Assembly (NCBI GenBank): GCA_913049565.1
Contig: CAJWZG010000002.1
Location: forward strand, 1 to 40,699
DNA from: an uncultured Gammaproteobacteria bacterium
GTDB taxonomy: Bacteria; Pseudomonadota; Gammaproteobacteria; Pseudomonadales; Azotimanducaceae_A
Direction: 5' to 3'
DNA: 40,699 bases
The notes under the pieces were generated by a model. It saw only the letters and a program-made list of their open reading frames with translations. It ran no database searches and was not told the DNA's origin. Below, piece by piece: positions 8,050 to 17,074 of this stretch (position 1 is the stretch's first letter; every line of letters starts with the position of its first letter). Made by a program: the position numbers and the translations under genes.

Positions 8050-8817
8050 TTACTTAGGTGCCATACGAATGCCACCGTCCAAACGGATGGTCTCACCGTT
8101 CAGGTAAGCGTTCTCAACAATTTGCTTGCTTAGCGAAGCAAACTCTGGGGGCAGACCTAGGCGCTTGGGGTACTGGACCATATCGATTAGTGGGTCGCGC
8201 ACCTGATCCGGCGCGCCAGCCATCATGGGTGTGTTGAAGATACCCGGAGCAATTGTGCAAATGCGCACCCCTTGGCGAGATAGATCCCGCGCGATTGGCA
8301 GTGTCATGCCAGATACGCCTGCCTTACTCGCCGAGTAGGCGGCCTGACCGATCTGGCCATCAAAGGCAGCCACGGAAGCCGTATTGATGACGACCCCGCG
8401 CTCTAGCGCTTCGCCCTCGGGTTCGTTCAGCTGCATGATTGCCGCGCACTTGCTGAGCACAGAAAAAGTGCCAATAAGGTTAACCTGCACAATAAAATTG
8501 AACTTGGCGATGTCCAGTGCACCCTCGCGTCCAACGGTTCTGGACGCAGCACCAATACCAGCGCAATTGACGTTGATATGAATGGCGCCAAAGTCCTCCG
8601 CAATTTTGCTCACAGTGGCACTAACGGATTCGTCGTCGGTGACGTTGACCTGATAGGCCCGGGCATCGCCAAGCTCACTGGCAGTCGCTTTCGCTAGGTC
8701 TTCGTTTAAATCTAAAATCGCAACCTGACCGCCGTTGGCGATTATCATTTCTGCAGTGGCTCGGCCAAGACCCGAAGCCCCGCCAGTAATGACTGCTACT
8801 TTTCCCTCAATGTTCAC
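8050..8817 (-). CDS. short-chain dehydrogenase, HSD10-like 3-hydroxyacyl-CoA dehydrogenase
   Basis: 255 residues, a classical SDR. The NAD-binding motif is ITGGASGLG near the N-terminus with acidic DLN after beta-2 (NAD preference). NCAG follows, and the catalytic Ser-Tyr-Lys set is seen in NTASVAAFDGQIGQAAYSASKAG. The extended loop with PEGEALERGVVINTASVAAF and the ending LNGETIRLDGG resemble type-2 3-hydroxyacyl-CoA dehydrogenases (HSD17B10 group), which oxidise 3-hydroxyacyl-CoA or 2-methyl-3-hydroxybutyryl-CoA. It lies between kdsB and alkB on the opposite strand, divergent from alkB, so it is probably its own unit. Substrate specificity is inferred from resemblance only. Confidence 0.88.
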   Translation of the reverse strand: MNIEGKVAVITGGASGLGRATAEMIIANGGQVAILDLNEDLAKATASELGDARAYQVNVTDDESVSATVSKIAEDFGAIHINVNCAGIGAASRTVGREGALDIAKFNFIVQVNLIGTFSVLSKCAAIMQLNEPEGEALERGVVINTASVAAFDGQIGQAAYSASKAGVSGMTLPIARDLSRQGVRICTIAPGIFNTPMMAGAPDQVRDPLIDMVQYPKRLGLPPEFASLSKQIVENAYLNGETIRLDGGIRMAPK

Positions 8818-8898
8818 AGGCTTTCCTTCTGTTGGTTGTGAAAACGCGGCTAGTATACCCTAGCGCCTTAACAGTTTCGGGCACTTTTGGAATTACCC

Positions 8899-9444
8899 AT
8901 GCGTTTCATCGGCGAGTTTTTATCACCAACTCAAGCCTCTTGTTGGCTAAAGCAGCTAGAGCAGGCCGATTGGATCGACTGGCAGCGCGAGACCTTCAGC
9001 ATTTTTGGACGCAAAGTGCAGGCCCCGCGTACTTTGGCATGGTTCGGTGATGCGGGCTTGAACTATCGCTACACGGGGCTAGACCACCACGCTTGGGGTT
9101 GGCCGGAGCCGTTGCAGGCGCTTAAGCGTGATGTTGAGCAAAAGGCCCAGCAGCCCTTTAACTTCTTGCTACTGAACCGCTATGTCGATGGTTCCGAGTA
9201 CATGGGCTGGCATCGTGATGACGAGCGCGGCTGTTGTGGCAGCATCGCCTCCTTAAGTTTGGGCACGCCGCGGCGCTTCAGTATTGACGAACAGACTGGC
9301 GATGAACTAGCCCAGCGCAAAAACTTCGAGCTAGGCGACGGCTCGCTATTGATCTTTGATGGTCGTCAGCGGCACTGTCTGCGAGCGTCCAAAAAACTCT
9401 TGGGGCCAAGAATTAATTTGACCTTCCGGCAGATTAGCCTGTGA
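8899..9444 (+). CDS. alkB: AlkB-family 2-oxoglutarate/Fe(II) dioxygenase
   Basis: 181 residues from ATG 8899; an in-frame TTG at 8887 is a less likely start. The Fe(II) ligands are H105 and D107 (WHRDDE) and H159 (RQRHCL). The 2-oxoglutarate-binding arginine pattern RINLTFR is at 171-177, and the nucleotide-flip motif NRYVDGSEYMGWH is present. Size and motifs resemble the ALKBH2/3-like bacterial group, which removes methyl adducts such as 1-methyladenine and 3-methylcytosine from DNA. The gene overlaps murB by four bases (GTGA), implying co-translation with an unrelated cell-wall gene. No LexA or Ada-type site was recognised upstream. Confidence 0.92.
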   Translation: MRFIGEFLSPTQASCWLKQLEQADWIDWQRETFSIFGRKVQAPRTLAWFGDAGLNYRYTGLDHHAWGWPEPLQALKRDVEQKAQQPFNFLLLNRYVDGSEYMGWHRDDERGCCGSIASLSLGTPRRFSIDEQTGDELAQRKNFELGDGSLLIFDGRQRHCLRASKKLLGPRINLTFRQISL

Positions 9445-10454
9445 TCCGAGCGTCAGCCCAGCTAACGAATACTCTCGCCTTGACGTCTATGGCGCAATAC
9501 GCGGCGGATCTTACAACGCTGGAAGACGCCCAGCAGGCCATAGGCTACGCGCGAGAGCACGGCCTAGCTTTGCGTACCCTAGGGGAAGGCTCCAATGTTG
9601 TTCTATTGCCCCAGGTTAAGGGCCTAGTGTGTCGAGTGATGAACACTGATGTGACAGTGATCAGCATGGATGAGCAATACGTTAGCATCGAGGTGGGGGC
9701 CGGTAAAAACTGGCATGAACTGGTGGTTCAGACCCTTGCTGAACAGTGGTATGGACTAGAAAACTTAGCCCTGATACCGGGGTTGGTCGGTGCAGCCCCA
9801 GTGCAAAACATCGGTGCTTACGGCGTAGAGTTAGGGGAATTGCTGGAATCCGTAACGGTCATACGCGCCGATGGGTCGGTCCAAGAACTACCCACTTCTG
9901 CCTGTGCGCTTGGGTATAGGGACAGCATGTTTAAGCGACATTTTATCTCGAACGCTGAACCGCTTGTTATTTTTAGTGTGCGTTTGCGCCTTTACAAGCA
10001 GCCTAGAGTGAACTTGTCCTATGCGGAACTGGTAAAGATACTCAATGCGCGAAGCGCCGGACACTCTCTGCCTACACCAGAAGAAGTTGCCAAAGCGGTG
10101 ATTGCTTTGCGCCAATCCAAACTGCCGGATCCTGCGCAGTTTGCGAATGTAGGCAGTTTTTTTAAGAATCCGGTCATCGATGAGTCAGTTGCCCGGCGGC
10201 TGCAGGGCCTTGGTGTCGACCCATATCGGTTTCAGGGGCATTTCAAGGTGTCAGCTGCGCGGCTCATAGATTTGGCACAATGGAAGGGCGTGCGCCACGG
10301 CGCTATAGGGTGCTGGCCTCAGCAGCCCTTGGTATTGGTCAATTACGGTGGTGGAACTGCGCAGGATCTGCTGAGTTTTGCCCAGCAGATTCAACGCAGT
10401 GTGCGGGATAGATTTCAGCTAGAACTGGAGTTGGAACCCTCCGTGGTGTCCTGA
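9441..10454 (+). CDS. murB: UDP-N-acetylenolpyruvoylglucosamine reductase
   Basis: 337 residues, type I MurB (E. coli 342). The FAD-binding motif [10 protein letters not shown], the segment [23 protein letters not shown], the catalytic-region GYRDSMFK and [16 protein letters not shown] are all present. It catalyses the NADPH-dependent second step of UDP-MurNAc synthesis. GTG is the start, overlapping the alkB stop as GTGA. Its 3' end overlaps the convergent rne coding region by 40 bp, so the two mRNAs can pair at their ends. In Pseudomonas kdsB, ptpA and murB are adjacent; here SDR and alkB take the place of ptpA. Confidence 0.97.
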   Translation: MIRASAQLTNTLALTSMAQYAADLTTLEDAQQAIGYAREHGLALRTLGEGSNVVLLPQVKGLVCRVMNTDVTVISMDEQYVSIEVGAGKNWHELVVQTLAEQWYGLENLALIPGLVGAAPVQNIGAYGVELGELLESVTVIRADGSVQELPTSACALGYRDSMFKRHFISNAEPLVIFSVRLRLYKQPRVNLSYAELVKILNARSAGHSLPTPEEVAKAVIALRQSKLPDPAQFANVGSFFKNPVIDESVARRLQGLGVDPYRFQGHFKVSAARLIDLAQWKGVRHGAIGCWPQQPLVLVNYGGGTAQDLLSFAQQIQRSVRDRFQLELELEPSVVS

Positions 10455-13393
10455 CCATTTTTCGTACCACCAATTTTCACACCTTGAGCGCGCAGCGCGT
10501 CCTCTCGCCCCCGGCGTTTGACTTCTCGGGGGTCATTGCTGGCCCGAGAAGTACGGGTTGGTTTTGCAGCCGCCGGTGATTGTTGTGCCTCTTTCTCTTT
10601 AGGCTCGCTACTGCTCTCGGCCTGCACTGATTCATCAACTATGACCTCTAAGGTCTCGTCTGATTGAACATCGGCGCTAGGCCCAGCTTCTGCTTGGGTT
10701 TCAGTTTCTGCTTGCTCTTTGGTATCAGCAACGGCTTCAGCCTCTGCTTCTGTTTCGACCACCGTGTCTTGCCCATCGGCAGGGCCTTGACCGTCTTCTG
10801 CTTCTTTATCCGCTGAAGGCTTTTGGTCAATAGAAGACTCTTGATCAATCGAAGATTCTTGGTCAACCGAAGGCTCTAGGGTAGCGGAAGGTTCCTGATG
10901 CACTTCAAGCTCTTGTATCTCCGCTACGGTGCCGTGCTGCTCTACATTATCCGCTGAAGGCTGTGTATCTACCGGGCTCTCAATTGGGCTGGTTTTTGCA
11001 CCTTGCGTTTCGGCGCCACTGTTCGCGGTTCCTTTGTTTCTATTACGCGGGTCATTGCTCGCTCGGCCGCTGCGGGGCGCAGGGCGTTCTGCTGGTGTGG
11101 CTGGTTTAATCGGTGTGGCTTCTTGCACAATCACCGCGTTTGGATTTTCTACGGCGCGCGGTCCCTTCGGTTGCGGTTCGCGTTGTACATTGCGGTCCCG
11201 CATCGGCTGTCGCTTGCTGTTGGCAAGGGTCTCTGCGGAGGGCTGACGCTCTGCAGCCGCAATCGCGGTAAAGTTTTCGTTGTCTGATTCCGTTTGGCTG
11301 ATACTGGAGGCGCCAGTATCACCATCACTATTGCCACGACGACGACGGTCTTCGCGACGCGGCTTACGTCGTCCGTTGGTTTCGTCGCCATGCTTGGTAA
11401 CAGCATCGTTTTCTTGCGCGATCTCAGACTGAGTCTCAAGCTTCTCTGCAGGCTTGGCGCGTCGCTCTGACTGAGCCCGCCCATTCGTTTCGTCTGTATT
11501 TTTCTCTGCGCGCTCATCCTTGTCGCGCCGATCGCTGCTGCTATTTCTGCCGCGTCGTCGGCCATTGCGGTCACTGTCTCTGCGTTCGCCGTCTCTGCGG
11601 TCGCCGTCTCTGCGTTCACCGTCTCTGCGGTTGCGGCCTTTGTTTTGCTGGTTGCGTTCCCGTTTTGGCTTTTCCTCAACTACGGGCTCATCCGAGAATA
11701 AGGCGGTCATCAGGCGGCCAAAGAAGCCAGGCTGCTTTGGCTTTTGCTCTATCTTGGCGGGTTCTGCAGCAACCGGCTGCGGGGGTGGTGGAGCGGAAGC
11801 CAGCTGCGGCTTGACTGCGGCTTCGCGCTTGATTGGTGCTTGCGTTTCTGCCGGTATCTCCTGCTGTTGGGCTTGGTTGGCCAGATCCGACAGCGTGTGA
11901 CTGGGGATTTCACCCTCACTCTCTGCCTGATCGCTGCGTAGGCGTTCGACGAGATAGTGAGGGGTTTCCAAATTCATATTAGGAATGATGACAATATGTG
12001 TGCCGGTGCGCTGTTCAATATCTGCAAGATCGCTGCGCTTTTCGTTTAACAAGAAAGCGCCTATGGATAGCGGTACCTGCACACGAATAACCGCGCTACG
12101 TTCTTTCAGCGACTCTTCTTCCATGACTCGTAAAATCGCCAGTGCCAGTGATCGGGTATCGCGGATGCGGCCTTGACCATTGCAGCGAGGGCATAGTCCG
12201 GTGCTGATTTCCTCTAGGGAGGGACGCAGCCGTTGGCGGCTCATTTCCATTAGGCCAAAGCGTGAAATGCGACCGGTTTGGATGCGCGCCCGATCAGATT
12301 CCAGCGCATTGCGCATGCGTGTTTCGACCGCCCGCTGATTTGCTGGGTTGATCATGTCGATGAAGTCGATAACAACCAGGCCGCCGATGTCACGAATGCG
12401 CAGCTGACGTGCTATCTCGTCGGCTGCTTCAAGGTTGGTATTGGTGGCGGTTTCTTCGATATCGTGGCCCTTGGTAGCTCTGGCCGAGTTAATGTCGATA
12501 GACACCAAGGCTTCGGTGGGATCGATAACGATACTTCCGCCGGACGGTAACTTCACCGTGTGCTCGAAAGCAGTCTCAATTTGGCTCTCAATTTGGTAGC
12601 GACTAAACAGAGGGATTGAGTCATCGTAGGCTTTGAGTTTCGCTGAATAGTTGGGCATCACCTGAGCGATAAACGCTGAGGCTTCGGCATAGGCTGCCTC
12701 GCCCTCAACCAGCACCTCGCCTACATCTGAGCGCAGGTTGTCACGAATGGTACGCAATACAGCGCTGTTTTCTTGATAGAGCAGGGAAGGATTAGGTTCG
12801 TCTTGATCGGCATTTTGAATGGCCTGCCAGACCTGCAGAAGGTAGTTAAGGTCCCAATTCAGTTCCTCTGCGCTGCGACCGACTCCCGCGGTCCTGACAA
12901 TAACTCCCATGCCTTCAGGAATTTCCATCTGCGACATGGCGCTGCGCAGTTGGTCGCGTTCCTCGCCTTCGATTCTTCGCGATATACCCCCGGCTCGAGG
13001 GTTGTTTGGCATTAAGACCATGTAGCGACCAGCAAGGCTCAAAAACGTGGTGAGTGCTGCACCTTTGTTACCGCGTTCTTCTTTTTCCACCTGTACCAAA
13101 ATTTCTTGGCCTTCTCGAACCAGTTCTTGAATGGGGGCACGTGCGCTCGCACCTTTCTTGAAGTAGTTGCGGGAAATTTCCTTGAGCGGCAAGAAACCGT
13201 GTCGCTCGGAGCCAAAATCCACAAACGCAGCTTCTAAGCTTGGCTCAACCCGAGTGATCTTGGCCTTGTAGATGCTCGCCTTTTTTTGCTCACGGGCGCT
13301 GTTTTCAATGTCTAGGTCATAGAGTTTTTGACCGTCTACCAGTGCAATCCGAACTTCTTCGGACTGGGTAGCGTTGATAAGCATTCTTTTCAT
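10415..13393 (-). CDS. rne: ribonuclease E
   Basis: 992 residues. The catalytic half (about 1-500) follows E. coli RNase E almost residue for residue: an S1 RNA-binding domain from about 39, the magnesium-binding aspartates D300 ([10 protein letters not shown]) and D343 (VVIDFIDM), and the Zn-link CPRC (C401, C404) that holds the tetramer. The C-terminal half is disordered and charged, with an Arg-rich RNA-binding block around residues 585-620, acidic Glu/Asp/Gln repeats ([12 protein letters not shown]), and two copies of an ASNDPR motif, one near the very end. That half should scaffold the degradosome. ATG with AGGAC upstream. The enzyme processes rRNA and tRNA precursors and drives mRNA decay at the inner membrane. 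Confidence 0.97.
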   Translation of the reverse strand: MKRMLINATQSEEVRIALVDGQKLYDLDIENSAREQKKASIYKAKITRVEPSLEAAFVDFGSERHGFLPLKEISRNYFKKGASARAPIQELVREGQEILVQVEKEERGNKGAALTTFLSLAGRYMVLMPNNPRAGGISRRIEGEERDQLRSAMSQMEIPEGMGVIVRTAGVGRSAEELNWDLNYLLQVWQAIQNADQDEPNPSLLYQENSAVLRTIRDNLRSDVGEVLVEGEAAYAEASAFIAQVMPNYSAKLKAYDDSIPLFSRYQIESQIETAFEHTVKLPSGGSIVIDPTEALVSIDINSARATKGHDIEETATNTNLEAADEIARQLRIRDIGGLVVIDFIDMINPANQRAVETRMRNALESDRARIQTGRISRFGLMEMSRQRLRPSLEEISTGLCPRCNGQGRIRDTRSLALAILRVMEEESLKERSAVIRVQVPLSIGAFLLNEKRSDLADIEQRTGTHIVIIPNMNLETPHYLVERLRSDQAESEGEIPSHTLSDLANQAQQQEIPAETQAPIKREAAVKPQLASAPPPPQPVAAEPAKIEQKPKQPGFFGRLMTALFSDEPVVEEKPKRERNQQNKGRNRRDGERRDGDRRDGERRDSDRNGRRRGRNSSSDRRDKDERAEKNTDETNGRAQSERRAKPAEKLETQSEIAQENDAVTKHGDETNGRRKPRREDRRRRGNSDGDTGASSISQTESDNENFTAIAAAERQPSAETLANSKRQPMRDRNVQREPQPKGPRAVENPNAVIVQEATPIKPATPAERPAPRSGRASNDPRNRNKGTANSGAETQGAKTSPIESPVDTQPSADNVEQHGTVAEIQELEVHQEPSATLEPSVDQESSIDQESSIDQKPSADKEAEDGQGPADGQDTVVETEAEAEAVADTKEQAETETQAEAGPSADVQSDETLEVIVDESVQAESSSEPKEKEAQQSPAAAKPTRTSRASNDPREVKRRGREDALRAQGVKIGGTKNGQDTTEGSNSSSS
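10802..10880 (-). repeat. 18-bp degenerate repeats within rne (acidic linker)
   Basis: Four successive 18-bp units on the coding (minus) strand encode [18 protein letters not shown] and PSADKE in the disordered C-terminal part of RNase E. This is in-frame low-complexity expansion and does not interrupt the gene. Boundaries are approximate. Confidence 0.65.
11576..11635 (-). repeat. four 15-bp tandem repeats within rne (Arg-rich region)
   Basis: Four 15-bp units each beginning GTCTCTGCG on the plus strand (11576, 11591, 11606, 11621). On the coding strand they encode repeated [10 protein letters not shown] pentapeptides of the RNase E RNA-binding region. The near-identity of the units at nucleotide level suggests recent slippage, so copy number may vary between strains. 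Confidence 0.8.
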
Positions 13394-14451
13394 AATATGT
13401 CCTAAGCGACTGCGCCGGCCGAGATGGCTTGCCGAGGCTGCTGTCGTTGCTAAAGGACGCTAGGTAGGGCTTTAAGGCGAAAAACCTTGCTCGCGAGAAG
13501 AAACAGCTGAAGCTAGTAGGAAAAGAAACCTTAAAGACCAAAACACATCAACCGCAGCAAGTATTCGCTGCAAAAATGTGCTTTATCGTTGAACCCATGG
13601 GCGTCTCGCCAGCTGCTATGGCTGTTTTCGACGCAAAAATTAGGTTCTGTCTTAGTCGTTCCTCTTACTGTTCCGGTTCAGATTAATCACCCCTGCAATA
13701 GCAGATTTGGTGAAGTTCTTTTGCCAGAGATCTCGATTCGGGTTATTTGCCGTCATCATGAGCCCTTGGCTGCTGTTCTTCGCTGCGGACTAATCCGCTG
13801 CCGACCCTTGGGCCGTATCGCTTTGCTCGCATCGATCAATGGCAAATTAGGTCGATGCAGCCTACTAAGCGTCTAAATTTAAAATCTGTAACTGTCGTTC
13901 ACTAGTTTTTTAGTTAACTAAATGTTCGTTATGTCTTTTCAGCAGAACTTTGACGATCTGCGTGTCCTACGAATTCTCCCCGCGGAGCCGGGCAACCGAT
14001 TCCTAGTCGGTTGCTAAATTCGCAGTACCCGGTAGCTAAGTTAAGGTGCCACCGGGCTTTGTCTTGACCCTGTCAGTTCAGTTCCGGCCTTAGCCTTGTC
14101 GTACCGAATTAACCGGATCTATTCCAGTCTGTTTAATCGCCTAGTTTCGCTCTTGTAAACCTCATTGGGTTGTGGCGGTTGTTCACGATCATGTGGTCGC
14201 TGCCCTCGGGCAGTTGCTTACTATTTCCTTCCCCTTCAAGCTGTCGCCTGATAAAGCGCCAGCTCAGAACCTGTATTCACTTATACGTCAAAGCCGCGAG
14301 AAAAATGTGTCGACACATTGGTTTAGGCTTTCGCGTAGAATGTCGAAACCGGCTCAGCATAAGGCTGCAATCGGTCGACAAGGCGATGGATATTAACAGT
14401 GATTGCTAAGCCCTTCAAACCCTTGATTTTTTCTCTGCGGTCGACCGTCTA
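13394..14451. other. rne-rluC divergent intergenic region with structured leader candidates
   Basis: 1,058 bases with no convincing gene; the short frames inside lack ribosome sites and family motifs. In E. coli rne also faces rluC and has a long autoregulatory 5' leader (361 nt), so the left part is probably the rne leader (minus strand). Visible structure: an 8-bp inverted repeat CTTTAAGG/CCTTAAAG (13470-13477 with 13529-13536) and a hairpin GCAGC/GCTGC (13554-13571). Further right are a hairpin GCAACCGA/TCGGTTGC (13992-14014), a stem CCCGGT/ACCGGG (14028-14056), and a perfect 16-bp palindrome at 14304-14319. Confidence 0.55.
14304..14319. promoter_or_regulatory. perfect 16-bp palindrome, operator candidate
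   Basis: AATGTGTCGACACATT is identical to its own reverse complement. It lies 133 bp before the rluC start, in the spacer shared with divergent rne. Such symmetry is typical of a homodimeric repressor site; no known operator was recognised and no regulator gene is adjacent. Confidence 0.35.
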
Positions 14452-15384
14452 GTGAGCGTCACCTTCGTAGACATTGAAGACGAGAATGATGTAGGTCAGC
14501 GTATCGATAATTTTCTGATGCGTCGTCTCAAGGGTGTCCCGAAGCAGAAAATTTACTCGATTTTGCGCAAGGGCGAGGTGCGCGTAAACAGTGCCAGAGT
14601 GAAACAAACCTATCGCCTGCAATACAAAGATCATGTGCGTATTCCACCGGTCATTACTCGGGCAGACGTCCCAACGCGCCTCAACAACGAAACGGAAGCG
14701 GTATTGGAAGCCAGTATCTTGTTCGAGGATGATGATTTTATCGCGATCAATAAACCTTATGGATTCGCTGTACACGGCGGCAGTTCGATTGCATCTGGAG
14801 TGGTCGAACTGCTGCGGGTGATGCGCACCCAGCCGCGCATTGAATTGGCGCACCGCCTCGACCGCGATACTTCCGGGTGCTTGCTTTTGTGTAAAAAAAG
14901 GGGGGTTCTGAAAGAGGTGCAGGCCGCTTTTCGCGAGCGCCGTGTGAAAAAGAAATACACGCTCATCGCTGCAGGTCGTTGGCCGACTAAGGTACGTACC
15001 GTACAGGATCGGTTGCTGCGCTACGTTACAGATTGGGGTGAACGGCGAGTGCGTGTCGATGCCGCAGGCCAGGTCGCGCGAACCGATTTTCAGATTGAGC
15101 AGCGGACTCAAGAAGCGACTCTGCTGCAGGCGACACTACACACAGGCCGCACGCACCAGATTCGGGTGCATGCTCAAGCCCAAGGGCATGCCATTCTAGG
15201 GGACACAAAATATGGCAAACAAGGTCCTGCTTGTGACGCACAGAGGTTGTGTCTGCATGCGTCCCGCCTCGTCGTGCCCCTTGGCACTGATCGGTTAGAT
15301 TTGTCCGCACCAGTGGAGGCGACGATGCAGCAGGTTTGGCAGCAAATACAGTCTCGTCACGATGCGGACGCTACCTCCACGTAG
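14452..15384 (+). CDS. rluC: 23S rRNA pseudouridine synthase RluC
   Basis: 310 residues. An N-terminal S4-like RNA-binding domain (about 17-80: RIDNFLMRRLKGVPKQKIYSIL is its start) is followed by the RluA-type catalytic domain. The catalytic aspartate is D137 in HRLDRDTSG; the later motifs ALKxYxx-like KKKYTLIAAG and TGRTHQIRVH are present. RluC modifies U955, U2504 and U2580 of 23S rRNA in E. coli. The start is taken as GTG; no strong Shine-Dalgarno precedes it, so the exact start is uncertain by a few codons. Divergence from rne matches the usual gammaproteobacterial arrangement. Confidence 0.95.
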   Translation: MSVTFVDIEDENDVGQRIDNFLMRRLKGVPKQKIYSILRKGEVRVNSARVKQTYRLQYKDHVRIPPVITRADVPTRLNNETEAVLEASILFEDDDFIAINKPYGFAVHGGSSIASGVVELLRVMRTQPRIELAHRLDRDTSGCLLLCKKRGVLKEVQAAFRERRVKKKYTLIAAGRWPTKVRTVQDRLLRYVTDWGERRVRVDAAGQVARTDFQIEQRTQEATLLQATLHTGRTHQIRVHAQAQGHAILGDTKYGKQGPACDAQRLCLHASRLVVPLGTDRLDLSAPVEATMQQVWQQIQSRHDADATST

Positions 15385-15406
15385 GTCCAACCTCTGGTGT
15401 TGATGT

Positions 15407-16030
15407 TTAAGGCACGGGTGGGTTCAACGGGTCGAGGCCAAACTGTTGCAAGCGCGTCGCGACGGTTATCAACGGTAACCCGATAAGGGCACTCGGGTCG
15501 TCGGCCCGAATGAACTCAAACAATACAATACCCAGACTCTCGGCCTTAAAGGCCCCCGCCGCGTCCAAGGGCTGGTCCTGATCCACGTATTGAGCAATTT
15601 GTGCGTCAGTCAGCTGCCGGAATTTCAGTTCAGTGACGCAGACGTCGCTGGTCGACTGGGCTTTGCCGTCGGCGCTAATTCTGACGAGACTGACGGCGGT
15701 GTAGAACGTTGCGAGCTGCCCGTTAGTGGACTGTAAAGAGCGGATTGCTGCGGCCGCAGTCCCGGGTTTGCTGAGCAGATGAGGCCCGCATTGGCCGACT
15801 TGATCGCTGCCAATAACCACCGCACCGACATGCTGCTCAGCAATATGCATCGCCTTGCTCAGAGCGAGCCGCGTAGCGAGATTTGGAGCAGACTCGCCCA
15901 CCAGCGCTGTTTCATCGATTTCTGGTGAAACCTGCGCGAACGGCAGTCTTAGTGATTTTAATAGATTGGCACGATAGCGTGAGGATGAGCCAAGAATGAG
16001 CGAATCGTTCAAAAGTTTACTCCAAGGCAC
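15407..16030 (-). CDS. yceF: Maf-like nucleotide pyrophosphatase (YceF type)
   Basis: 207 residues. The Maf-fold hallmarks are visible: the opening LILGSSSRYRANLLKSL, the EIDE motif, VVIGSDQVG with the catalytic Asp, and DAAGAFKAESLG near residue 157. E. coli YceF prefers 7-methyl-GTP and hydrolyses modified NTPs to the monophosphate. It faces away from yceD, as in other gammaproteobacteria, and converges with rluC with only 22 bases between. Translation starts slightly upstream of the usual first motif, giving about nine extra residues; a later start is possible. Confidence 0.92.
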   Translation of the reverse strand: MPWSKLLNDSLILGSSSRYRANLLKSLRLPFAQVSPEIDETALVGESAPNLATRLALSKAMHIAEQHVGAVVIGSDQVGQCGPHLLSKPGTAAAAIRSLQSTNGQLATFYTAVSLVRISADGKAQSTSDVCVTELKFRQLTDAQIAQYVDQDQPLDAAGAFKAESLGIVLFEFIRADDPSALIGLPLITVATRLQQFGLDPLNPPVP

Positions 16031-16174
16031 TGGTAACGTAGTCGGCAGCGCAGTCGTTCTGGGGACTTACTGATTAAATGTCAGTCAAATCAGCGAGTTG
16101 AGTAAACGCTAAGTTGCACCTTGCCAAGGTTTATACTTTACACGCTGCGCAGAGGTACCTATAGTTGCGCCGCC

Positions 16175-16744
16175 ATGAATTCCCAAGCCTCAGGCTCGTC
16201 GACCTACCGCTCTCTCGCGCAACAGCAAGCAGTAGTAACTCGCCTTTTGGACTCGCAGTTATTGCCGAGGTTTGCTCAAGAGTGTAGCTACTCAGGGCAA
16301 GTTGCAATTCGCCTCGCGTTTAGGCGAGATGATCAGGGTAGGGTGCATGTGGTAGGTACAGTGCAAGGCGACACAGAACTGGGGTGCCATCGCTGCGATC
16401 AAACAGTGCCGCGAAAAATTCAGGCGAATTTTGAGGCCTTGCTTGCTTTTGATGAAGACCAAGCCGCGACTTGGGCAAGCCAACAGGCTGACCCCGAAAT
16501 CGTGGTTGTTTCTAGTGCGAACCTAGATGTGGTCGAACTGGTTGAGGACGAACTGTTGCTAGCGCTGCCAGATAGGGTATGCCTGGACGATGACTGTCCA
16601 AACATGCCAGCCATGTTTTATGGTGGTGATGGTTTAGAAAACGGTAGTGTTGAGACTATACAGGAAGACGTCGACGATAATCGGCGGCTACCATTTGCGG
16701 GCCTGAAGCAGGCGCTGCAGAATGGGGAAGACGACGCATCCTAA
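16175..16744 (+). CDS. yceD: YceD/DUF177 rRNA-accumulation protein
   Basis: About 189 residues from ATG 16175; an in-frame TTG at 16121 would add 18 residues without family resemblance. It carries the DUF177 Cys pair CHRC in the middle and a second Cys-containing acidic segment (CLDDDCPNMP) followed by the typical ending RLPFAGLKQAL. The E. coli homologue is needed for normal 23S rRNA levels, and yceD is nearly always transcribed with rpmF, as here (70-bp gap). The biochemical activity of the family is not settled. Confidence 0.9.
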   Translation: MNSQASGSSTYRSLAQQQAVVTRLLDSQLLPRFAQECSYSGQVAIRLAFRRDDQGRVHVVGTVQGDTELGCHRCDQTVPRKIQANFEALLAFDEDQAATWASQQADPEIVVVSSANLDVVELVEDELLLALPDRVCLDDDCPNMPAMFYGGDGLENGSVETIQEDVDDNRRLPFAGLKQALQNGEDDAS

Positions 16745-16814
16745 AGCGGTGACGCGCAAGAGGTAATACTCCTCGATAAACAGATTTAAGGTTCGAACAA
16801 AGGGACAACTAGTA

Positions 16815-16991
16815 ATGGCAGTTCAAAAAAGCAAGGTAACGCGCTCACGTCGCGGCCAGCGACGCTCTCACGATTCTCTCAGCAATCCTGCTCTGTCGGT
16901 AGAGAGCACATCAGGCGAAACCCATCGACGGCACCACGTCAGTGCAGATGGCTTTTACCGTGGTAAGCAAGTTATGCCAGACAAGAGCTAG
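16815..16991 (+). CDS. rpmF: 50S ribosomal protein L32
   Basis: 58 residues, starting [20 protein letters not shown] and ending in a Lys/Ser tail; this is the classical L32 N-terminus and central [11 protein letters not shown]...GFYRGKQV. The zinc Cys motif of some L32 proteins is absent, as is usual in gammaproteobacteria. GGGACAA precedes the ATG. It sits between yceD and plsX, the conserved arrangement that links ribosome production with phospholipid synthesis. Confidence 0.97.
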   Translation: MAVQKSKVTRSRRGQRRSHDSLSNPALSVESTSGETHRRHHVSADGFYRGKQVMPDKS

Positions 16992-17074
16992 GGCCCTTAG
17001 GCTACCTACCGTAAGCGCAGCGCAGTCGCAAACGGGTACTGATGTACCTTGTCAGGTAAGCACTTAGGATTTCC

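Noticed and set aside
10929..11900. Forward ORFs of 94-126 codons and a 176-codon minus ORF in another frame inside rne
   Set aside because: They arise from the low-complexity Arg/Glu-rich coding of RNase E, whose frame is certain.
13589..14409. Several forward frames of 70-95 codons between rne and rluC
   Set aside because: They mutually overlap in different frames, lack Shine-Dalgarno sequences and show no domain; the region is better explained as leaders and promoters.
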